From assembly GCA_037447605.1 (NCBI GenBank), contig CM074820.1, positions 684,990 to 709,460 of the forward strand: 24,471 bases of DNA, read 5' to 3'. The position numbers and the translations under genes are program-made. Of the stretch, positions 1 to 6,865 are shown one piece after another (positions within the stretch are counted from its first letter, which is position 1; every line of letters begins with the position of its first letter). The stretch comes from Zygnema circumcarinatum (lineage: Eukaryota; Streptophyta; Zygnematophyceae; Zygnematales; Zygnemataceae). The notes beneath the pieces are model-generated. The model was not told the DNA's origin and did not search any database. It saw nothing but the letters and a program-made list of their open reading frames with translations.

Positions 1-47
<47 letters not shown>

Positions 48-82
48 CTCTCTCGCTCTCTCTCTCTCTCTATCTCTCTCTG
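1..82. repeat. (CT)n microsatellite
   Basis: Nearly pure CT dinucleotide repeat with a few G or A interruptions, starting at or before the window edge. It lies just past the splice donor of the minus-strand exon at 101-193, so on that strand it is a GA-rich intron sequence. Confidence 0.95.
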
Positions 83-100
83 GAATTTGTCGTTTCTCAC

Positions 101-193
101 CATGTCAATGTCCTTGAGAGCACCATGAGAGAGCTCGTAGGTCTCAGCAGCCTCTCCATTTCCGCCATCGATGCGTTCCTTGATTTCTCCCAT
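101..193 (-). CDS. First coding exon of an unidentified minus-strand gene (partial)
   Basis: On the minus strand an ATG at 193-191 opens a 31-codon reading frame (MGEIKERIDGG..., ending LKDIDM) that stops exactly at a GTGAGA splice donor (100-95), phase 0. Upstream, a pyrimidine-rich stretch ending TTTCAG at about 233 looks like an acceptor closing a 5'-UTR intron. The peptide is acidic and hydrophilic with no recognisable domain. The rest of the gene lies to the left, outside the window. The clean donor, the good start context and the non-repetitive composition inside otherwise CT-rich DNA are the reasons for the call. I do not recognise the family. Confidence 0.5.
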
Positions 194-249
194 GGAGACT
201 CAATTCCGTAAAGGAGCCAGTCCTCAGAAAACTGAAACAAACGGCAGGG

Positions 250-1133
250 AAGAGCAGCATGTAAGATTGGTTATCTTTCCATCCGTCTCTCTCACCTCTC
301 TCTCCCTCTACTCCTCCTATCTTGTCCTCTCCTTCCCTTCCTCCCGCTACCCTCGTGCCTCCCTCCCTGGTCCATTCGTCTCCCCCCCTTCGCTCCCTCT
401 TTCTCGTCCCCTCTTCTACCCCTTCTCCTCCCCTGCCCGCTGCCTCTCCATATAATATCCCCTCCCCTTCTCCCTTATCTCTCCCTCTCCTCCATTCCTG
501 AGCTTCACCTACTACCCTCTGCCCTACCTCTCTTCACACCCTCTGCCCCCCTCCCTCGCCCTCTCAATTCAAGAACAGCGCTCACTCTTTCCCTCATAAC
601 ACTCTCTCATTCTCTCTCCCTTAGTTCCACTCTCGCTAATTCAGAAGCATTCACTTAACTTCGAATCCCCCCCCCTCTTTCCTGCTCTCGCCTCCACCTC
701 TCAGTTGTGTTTTCCTAGCTGACTCTCTTTTTCTCCATCTATCGTTCTCTCGCAGTCCAGTCCCACTCCCTCTATCCCTATCCCTCTCTCTTCCTTTTCC
801 TCTCACTCTTCCCCTCTTAAATCTTCCTCTCCTCCAAGATTTAAATCCTTTCTCCTTGTTTTGCCTCTCCCTCTCTCCTTCTCTTCCTCCTCCCTTCCCA
901 TAATCTCCCTCTGTCACTCCCTCTCCTCTCGCGCTCCTCTCTCCCTCGCCATCCCTCCATTCTGTATCTCCCATTCCCCTCTCCCACTGAACCTCTCGCC
1001 CCCTGTCCCTGCCGTACCTCCCTCTCGCCCACTCTTCCACCCGAGAGCGCAGAGCACAGCCTGCGACTGCGCGCGAGAGAGACAGAGAGAGAGAGAGTGA
1101 GAGTGAGAGAGGGAGAGAGAGAGAGATAGAGAG

Positions 1134-1176
<43 letters not shown>

Positions 1177-1215
1177 GAGAGAGAGAGATAAGGCGAGAGG
1201 GGAGAGGGAGTGGGA
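250..1215. repeat. CT-rich low-complexity tract turning into GA-rich tract
   Basis: About 800 bases of imperfect C/T-rich sequence (270-1050) are followed by a GA-rich segment (1072-1215) with long GAGAGA runs. Long open frames on both strands here are made of Ser/Leu/Pro or Arg/Glu/Gly codons and are artefacts of the composition. Nothing else is visible. It probably forms the 5'-UTR or intron of the minus-strand gene whose coding exon is at 101-193. Confidence 0.8.
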
Positions 1216-1272
1216 GAGACAGGAGGCACTGCGCGCCACGCCAACAAAAGGCCAAATGGGCCCGCCGCCGGC

Positions 1273-1278
1273 TTTATA
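1273..1278 (-). promoter_or_regulatory. Possible TATA box for the minus-strand gene
   Basis: The minus strand reads GTATAAAGCC, followed about 15 bases downstream by GGGCCCA, a site II-like TGGGCC element. It points toward the coding exon at 101-193. The roughly 1-kb gap would need a 5'-UTR intron, which fits the acceptor seen near 233. Weak support. Confidence 0.3.
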
Positions 1279-1409
1279 CGCCGCACCCACTGCCCGATCT
1301 TTCAGGGCAGAAACAAATTTCACCTTGATCTGTTCAATGTTTGCACCGTAAGAAGCACGAAACTGCATCTCACACTTGCGAGTGTACGCATTGGCTAATA
1401 GACTAGTGC

Positions 1410-2552
1410 CACGTGTAATTTTTTCCACGTGGCAAGAAATAAGTGGTTGAAGTTCTACAAATAATCACAAATCTGTGAAATTTATCGATAAAATTTTTAA
1501 CCGCATATAAAATCAATTTTTTTTTCGGGCAGAAGTCTGCCTGGGGGAGGAGGTTGTGGGGCAGGTGAGAAGGGTCGAACCTTCCAAGGAATTTGGGAGA
1601 AAGCGACGGATGCCACGTGGTAGACTCTGAATGGTGGGTCCATCAGGAAGCTGGCTCGCACGTGCCAAATTGACGAGGTGTTGCCAAATGTCGGTGCGCC
1701 AAGCTCGGTTCGGTTCAGTTTCTCACGAAAAACCTGATTTTTTAGGTTCGGGATCAATCAATCGGCTGTTACGTCGCCACGTGTAGACATTGTGGAACCT
1801 GGGCCGTCGATTGTGTAACCGTTTTCCCATTTTTTTCATTTTTTGGACCGCGTGTGGCAGATCTTAGCCGAGGAGGGATCGCTGGTTCTGCCACGTGGAC
1901 AAAAGACCAAAAATGACGTAAAATCCAGGTATAAATGAGAAGATTTTCCCGCCCGGGTTATACCAATCACATGCTACCTCGAGTCCTACGTGGCAAGTTC
2001 TGATTGGGCAGTTCTTTAAATTGCTCAAATTTCTTCTATTACTTTCCAGCGAATGCTCACTGAAAAAAATTGGGGGGAGGTGTTATCTGGACGGTCGAGA
2101 TTCAGGCTCTCCGGTTGTACCCGGCCCGGCGCTTTCGGATTTCTAAAATACTCATAAGCGGCCAAATTCTGATTTTATTGACCCTTAAATTTCGTGAATT
2201 TCAATTTACACACCTTCTTCGTATAGAGACACACCTTTTTAAAACAAAAATCTCTTATGCCATAAAAACCCTAAAATAATATCTGACGATGAAAAGGGGT
2301 GTGTGTCTAGTGGAAAAAGGTGTGTAAATATCGTTTTCCTTCAATTTCAGATTTTAGTTTTGACCCTAAAGCCGCCCAAAATTTGTGGGCCAGATTTGCC
2401 AGTAAAGCCGTGGAAGCTGCATTGTTGGCCACGTGGTGGGATCCCATTGGATATCATCATGTGCGATGCAAGCAGGCCATTGGCCGCTGTAGATACCGAA
2501 ATCGATTCCCCTCCTTCAGGACCTTTCCAGGGCCCATGGACCGCGCCACGTG
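1410..2552. promoter_or_regulatory. G-box (CACGTG) cluster, possible promoter or enhancer
   Basis: Eight CACGTG palindromes occur at 1410, 1426, 1614, 1659, 1778, 1892, 2430 and 2547, most in the longer context GCCACGTGG or GCCACGTGT. There is a related TACGTGG at 1987. Chance would give about 0.3 in this length. No coding frame is convincing here. Also present are TATAAAT at 1930-1936 and an E2F-like TTTCCCGCC at 1945-1953. G-boxes are bound by plant bZIP and bHLH factors. The target gene may be the minus-strand gene to the left, which is inference. Confidence 0.55.
2205..2328. repeat. Imperfect inverted repeat, MITE-like or hairpin
   Basis: The left arm (2205-2240, TTTACACACCTTCTTC... ending CACACCTTTTT) is the imperfect reverse complement of the right arm (2291-2328, GAAAAGGGGTGTGTGTC... 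ending AAGGTGTGTAAA). About 50 bases of AT-rich sequence separate them. Each arm contains two copies of an AAAGGTGTGT-type motif. Weaker complementarity may continue outward. No target-site duplication could be identified. Confidence 0.55.
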
Positions 2553-2559
2553 TACATGA

Positions 2560-3230
2560 TTACAGGTGGCAAGCCGCCATCAACTGAAGACCGCCGGCCG
2601 TGCAGGACGCGTGCCGCCCGGTCCGCCCCGCGCGCTGCAGTTTGTCGCGACGCGGGCCGTTTGGGGTTAGTTGGAATTGTCACTTGACTAAGAATAGTCC
2701 AGTGACAAATAACCAATGTCAGTGTTGTAATCATTAGTCATTAGTCCAAAGGCAATGGTCAAGATTGCATATTCGTTTTTTAGTCAATAGTCTTAGTCAT
2801 TAGTCGTGGTCATGCGACCAATGTGGACCCGTTAAAACTGAGCGCTCACACTGTGGCCGTTGTTCAGGATCATCTTTGTCGTGTTCACACGTAGCTTGTA
2901 CCGTGATTGAATTTGGGATGTGGGACTTCAAACGAATGAGTTGTGGTGCAACGATTTTTCCGTGCTTCAATTGAACTGAACTGTAACTGCAACTGGAACT
3001 GTCAACTTTACTACGACTGTGACTGCCTAGCGTTTAGTCCGCATGTATCCTTCATGCAGTGTATGGCAAAGAATCTCAAATCACGATACTAGGAAAGAGG
3101 AGGAGAAATTCTGCAAAATGTAACCCACAAGTACAACATCTTGACTTCAATCCCTAGAGGAAACGCAACCTCTCCACAACAACAAAAGTACCACGCCCAT
3201 GGACTTTTCAAGGGTCATTCATTACATTTG
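2560..3230. other. Non-coding spacer with short TTAGTC and AACTG repeats
   Basis: No supportable gene. At 2735-2805 the sequence is built of repeated ATTAGTC/TTAGTCAT words. At 2965-3025 it is built of AACTG-type words. The stretch separates the G-box-rich DNA from the 3' side of the minus-strand CCCH gene. Confidence 0.6.
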
Positions 3231-3231
3231 C

Positions 3232-3430
3232 TTACGGCTCACAACATTCCCCCCAAACCCTAATTCCAACTCCCTCAAGGAGCTTCACCTCTAGAGGCAC
3301 TCCATCGCTCAGTGAGCAACAAGCAAGCGCTGTCCATGGAATGCCCAGCCCCTCTGCTAAGCAGAGTCCCTCCATCTCCAAAACCCTCCAAACCTTCACG
3401 TGCAGCGGAAATCTAACTTCAAAAAGTGAC
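3232..3430 (-). other. Possible alternative 3' exon of the minus-strand CCCH gene
   Basis: On the minus strand an acceptor-like ATACATACAG (ending 3431) is followed by an open frame (SLFEVRFPLHVKV... to TAA at 3234-3232). It joins in phase with a GTGGCA donor at 3509-3504 inside the preceding CCCH frame. The encoded 66-residue tail has no recognisable domain, so this may equally be 3'-UTR. Confidence 0.25.
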
Positions 3431-3475
3431 CTGTATGTATGTATGTATGTTTGTGCGTGTCTGTCATTCTCGCCG

Positions 3476-3958
3476 TCAAGTCTTTCTTCCATCCGTCTCC
3501 TTCTGCCACTTGCCATGCGCGCATGCACAATCCTGCACCATGCAGGCTGGCCCATAAAAGCATGGCGGCAAATGCGCATAATCGCAGGTCTCCCGCTTGG
3601 GGCAGCTGTTCCCATCTTTGCATTCCGGGGCGGGATGTGAGCCCTCACAACTGTTCTTCGTCGGACATTTGGCTGACAGTTGACATGGATTAGGGCGTGG
3701 ACTAGGGCGTGCATAGAAGCTGGAAGGGTAACGGGGCTGCGGATGAAGATATTTGCAGTCCTTCTTTCGACAATTGTCTTCCATGTAACATTCGGGGAAG
3801 TGCGAGTAGTGGCAGTGGTCCCGGCGGTCGCAGTTCCGGCCATAGCGACATGGGTTCAGATAGTTCCGCTTGGGAAGTCCCGTCCCTGTGGAAGTGTTCG
3901 TGGGATCCATAAGAAAGCGGGAAGGTAATGGAATCCTACTTGTGAAATCAAAGCACAT
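3476..3958 (-). CDS. Tandem CCCH (Nab2-type) zinc-finger protein, five fingers
   Basis: From the ATG at 3958 the frame gives 160 residues. A start at 3910 (MDPTNTS) would give 144. Five fingers of the short CX5CX4-5CX3H class are visible at about residues 37-53, 57-72, 92-108, 113-129 and 133-148. Fingers 1 and 2 are joined by three residues, and a Pro/Ser/Arg-rich 19-residue linker separates fingers 2 and 3. This spacing is that of Nab2/ZC3H14-type RNA-binding fingers rather than the CX8CX5CX3H of the TTP class. By family it is probably a nuclear or cytoplasmic RNA-binding protein, which is inference. It is divergent from the paralogue at 4466. An alternative 3' end is possible: a phase-2 donor at 3509 could join an acceptor at 3431-3432 to an exon ending at 3232, replacing the last 12 residues. 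Confidence 0.8.
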   Translation of the reverse strand: MCFDFTSRIPLPSRFLMDPTNTSTGTGLPKRNYLNPCRYGRNCDRRDHCHYSHFPECYMEDNCRKKDCKYLHPQPRYPSSFYARPSPRPNPCQLSAKCPTKNSCEGSHPAPECKDGNSCPKRETCDYAHLPPCFYGPACMVQDCACAHGKWQKETDGRKT

Positions 3959-4299
3959 AGGAAAAACCAAGCGCTCTCTCGCTCGCTCTCTCTCACGCTT
4001 CCCGGCCTCCCTCTCCCTCTCCCTCTCCCTCTCCTTCCGCCTCCCCCTCCCCCTCCCCCTCGTTTTCTGGCTTTACTGGGGCCACTACTATTCCGGGTCG
4101 ATGCATGATATCGAAATGTCTCGCTGGATTCCTGCATGCCTGCATGCAAAAACTTCCTAATGCTTCTACTTCCGTTCGTGATCGGCCATTGACATTGACA
4201 TGCATGCCGCCTCAGCGTGACGCGCTCAATGTTCCTTAACGCCGGCCATGCACGCACATGTCTTAAGCAAACTGCGTTGGAGAATAGAAAAGCCGTGGC

Positions 4300-4341
<42 letters not shown>

Positions 4342-4465
4342 ATCATAGTCGTCCTTCCTCTCTCCCCCCCTCCTGGATCACCTCTCATACACTCTCCCCC
4401 CTCTCCCCTCCCCCATCTCTCCTCTCTCTCCTCTCCCTTTCTCCCTCTCTCCTTCAACCAACACC
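3959..4465. promoter_or_regulatory. Shared divergent intergenic region with RY motifs and CT tracts
   Basis: This 507-bp spacer lies between the starts of two divergent CCCH paralogues. It has CT-rich runs at 3970-4060 and 4295-4460. The second ends just before the ATG at 4466 and could be a Y-patch-like core promoter or leader. Between 4100 and 4260 there are about six CATGCA/TGCATG (RY-type) words, for example CCTGCATGCCTGCATGC at 4132. RY elements bind B3-domain factors in plants. A regulatory role here is inference. Confidence 0.45.
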
Positions 4466-4963
4466 ATGGCGCTTTGGTTTTCCCGCGAGAAAGAAGGTAA
4501 AGGCAAGAGCCCCCAACAAGAAGACAGCAACCCTTACGCCACCGACTACACTGTTCCATGCATCCATGGAAACCTCCGCTCCGTTTGCGCCTTCTCCCAT
4601 TTCCCTGACTGCGTAGATGGAGCGAGCTGCAAGAGAGTGACCTCCTGCCAATACACGCACCCTCCCCTGTGCCCCGAAGGGCTGCGCTGTACGAAACCCT
4701 CCGGCTGCCAATATTGGCACCGCCCACCTGCCTGCAAAGAAGGTGCCACGTGTCGCAAGGTGGCGGCCTGCAAGTATTGGCATCCTCCTCTCTGCCGGGA
4801 TGGGCTCGCCTGCAAGAAGAGGATGCTGTGCAGCTACATGCACATTCCGTTTGCCGTTGTGTCTAACGGAACGGTGGAGCGTAGAGAGAGGGAGGCACTG
4901 TCTATGTGGGAGGGAGAGGGGTCGATGGGTCAGCGGCGAAGATTTGGAGGGCAATATTATTAG
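4466..4963 (+). CDS. Tandem CCCH (Nab2-type) zinc-finger protein, four intact fingers plus one degenerate
   Basis: The ATG at 4466 has a strong context (CACCATGG) and opens 165 residues. Four CX5CX5CX3H fingers lie at residues 49-65, 69-85, 90-106 and 110-126 with 3-4-residue linkers (HPPxC style). An N-terminal copy at 32-45 has lost one cysteine (C-x8-C-x3-H). The start of the array, DYTVPC, matches DYTQPC at the start of the array in the CCCH-PARP gene at 6866, and the CSYMH finger end is also shared, so the two are paralogues. After residue 126 comes a basic/acidic tail ending RRRFGGQYY. A GTCAGC donor at about 4929 is in phase with an acceptor at 5212, so the true C-terminus may differ. 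Likely an RNA-binding protein; the function is unknown. Confidence 0.82.
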   Translation: MALWFSREKEGKGKSPQQEDSNPYATDYTVPCIHGNLRSVCAFSHFPDCVDGASCKRVTSCQYTHPPLCPEGLRCTKPSGCQYWHRPPACKEGATCRKVAACKYWHPPLCRDGLACKKRMLCSYMHIPFAVVSNGTVERREREALSMWEGEGSMGQRRRFGGQYY

Positions 4964-4999
4964 AAGAGCTCGAGGGGAAATGGCATCAGGTACGTGAAA

Positions 5000-5860
5000 A
5001 GACGTCGAGTGAAATTTGGGTCTAAGAAGGGTGTAGAACACAAAGATCGGGAAAGAAAATAGATGGGTTATGGTGAATGGGTATGTGTTTTTTTTTTTTT
5101 TTAAGGTGGTGTGGTGTGTTGGGGTCTCATTCTGAGGGTGTTTATTTGCTTCTTGGAATATGAGAAAAAGCATGGCTCTTATTTCTTTATCCTTCTTTTG
5201 AATGTGCTGCAGATGTCTGTGCGCTGATTTTGGCAATGAGAAAGGCCCAAGAATGTTCTGAAAGAGCCAAAAAAATACGCATTTGAATCGCTGCTGGAGA
5301 CCGACGTGTACATGCAATAGAGCCCCACTTGTCCCTGTTTTTTTTTTTTTTTTTTTCAAAGCAGACATTCGAAGAAAGGATGTAACGAAACTCGAGACAA
5401 ATATCGACCCGAATTTTTCATTTTTTTTTTTGTCTTCTTTTTTTGCCCTTGTATATACTTACATGGAATTGTATGGCTTGGTGTTTTTTTGCCTCTTGAT
5501 TGTTTCAATGCATGACCTGTAACATGGCAGAAGTTAATACTAAATTGAAGCGTGTAAATGTTCACCTTTGCACAATTATATTTGCGAATGATAAGAAAGT
5601 AAAATATTTTCATCACGAGTTTGAAGACTACTACTTATTATTTGCTCTTCGCTGTTTTGATGCGATTCTTTTCTACTTTTTCCTTCACTTGATGATTGTT
5701 CTTTCCGTCTAATTCAACATGTTTCCAGAAACCGTCATTTCAACATCATATTATTAATAACGTTAAGTGTCGAAAACCAAATAAAGAAACTATGAAGGTA
5801 ATTAATCGCCTGGACATCAACTGCGACGCCTATGCAGACATTTTGATGGATCCTTGTGTT
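5000..5860. other. AT-rich, poly(T)-containing spacer
   Basis: Apart from the possible exon at 5213-5284, no gene can be supported. Poly(T) runs occur at about 5089-5102, 5338-5356 and 5420-5430. Probably 3' flank of the CCCH gene at 4466 and intergenic DNA. Confidence 0.6.
5213..5284 (+). other. Possible second exon of the plus-strand CCCH gene
   Basis: A strong acceptor (CCTTCTTTTGAATGTGCTGCAG, ending 5212) precedes a short open frame that, entered in phase 1, reads DVCALILAMRKAQECSERAK and stops at TGA 5282-5284. Exon 2 of the CCCH-PARP gene also enters in phase 1 with AT and begins D-I. A homologous intron position is therefore possible. Speculative. Confidence 0.25.
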
Positions 5861-6255
5861 GCATGCGGCTCCCTTGTTAAAGTCAATACCATGGACCTTT
5901 GCACTGCATGCTGTTTTCTTGATAAAGTTAAGGTCATGGACCTTTGCACTGCATGTGGCTCCCTCGATAAAGGCAAGGCCATGGACCTTCGCATTGCATG
6001 CTGTTCCCTTGATAAAGTCAAGACCATGGAACTGTGCACTGCATGCGGCTTCCTTGATAAAGTCAAGGCCATGCAATGCACGCGACTCTCTTGGTAAAGT
6101 CAAAATCATTACCTTTGCAATGCATGTGGTTTTCTCGATAAAGTCAATACCATGGACCTTTGCACTGCATGCGACCCCTCGATAAAATCGAGACCCTGGA
6201 CCTTCACATTGCATGTGGCATACCCCTCTTTAAAGTTAAATTCATGGATCTGGTC
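5861..6255. repeat. 45-bp minisatellite, about nine copies
   Basis: Copies begin at 5861, 5906, 5951, 5996, 6041, 6078, 6122, 6167 and 6211. The consensus opens GCATGCGGCTCCCTTGATAA and continues AGTCAAGACCATGGACCTTT then GCACT. Copy 5 is shortened to 37 bases. Since 45 is divisible by three, both strands carry open frames with 15-residue repeats; these are not taken as genes because the length change breaks the frame. A partial relict of the unit lies in intron 2 of the CCCH-PARP gene (7771-7812). Confidence 0.9.
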
Positions 6256-6362
6256 CCTCTCTAAAGTTAACGCCATGCAGCACGAGGCTCAGCCCTGGCC
6301 ATGAAACCATGAGCGAAACTGCTTAATACATGCGAGAATTCGAAAAGGAAAAAAAACGCTGG

Positions 6363-6455
6363 GCATTCATAATTCATAATTTCGTAATTATGAAATAGTA
6401 ATACATAATAATAATTCGTAATTCATAATTTATTCATAATTCATAATTTTTGTTT
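6363..6455. repeat. AT-rich ATTCATAA repeats
   Basis: A 90-bp stretch is built from repeated ATTCATAA, TTCGTAATT and TAATA words with local palindromes (AATTCATAATTTATTCATAA). It could be a decayed MITE or simple satellite. No boundary repeats were identified. Confidence 0.6.
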
Positions 6456-6865
6456 TCACAAAAGGGAAACGCCTGAGGGCCCACAACCCGGCTCCTGGCG
6501 GTTCCCGAACCGGCGGGTTTAAGACTTTGCATGCAGCGGTGATAGAAGGGACCCATCTGCATGCGACTTTGAAAAAGAGCCATGCAGCGGCGACATTCAT
6601 CGATTTCTACTTAAATAATTTGCTTCCTAATCTTTTGCCGCATGCAGGATGAACGAAGCCAATACCATACATAAGCAGCTCCCCAAAGTAACATACCCTT
6701 TACTTTTCTGCACATCTCATCTCCAGAGAAGAAGCCAAACCTACTTCTCATTACTGCTCCTCTCTCTCTACTTCTGAAAAGAAAAGCCAAGGTGAAAACT
6801 TACAGGAGGTCCATCCAGGCATTTCAATGTGATAGTTGGCTCTAACGAACCTCAGAATCATCGCT

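Noticed and set aside
651-1428. Long open frames of Ser/Leu/Pro and Arg/Glu/Gly on both strands
   Set aside because: They follow directly from CT/GA repeat composition. Similar frames at 10235-10670, 11189-11764 and 12071-12828 were rejected for the same reason.
3232-3843. 203-residue minus-strand ORF overlapping the CCCH gene
   Set aside because: It is mostly a shadow frame of the five-finger CCCH coding sequence. Only its 3' part (3232-3430) is kept as a possible exon.
4454-5368. 304-residue minus-strand ORF opposite the second CCCH gene
   Set aside because: It is the antisense shadow of the finger array, extended through AT-rich DNA and poly(T), with no domain of its own.
5696-6214. Repeat proteins with 15-residue units on both strands of the 45-bp minisatellite
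   Set aside because: The unit length is a multiple of three, so both strands stay open by chance. A shortened unit breaks the frame, and no flanking gene structure is seen.
5861-6255. CRISPR-like array
   Set aside because: Units are contiguous tandem repeats without unique spacers, and the context is eukaryotic. The 42-bp repeat at 15902-16276 was rejected likewise.
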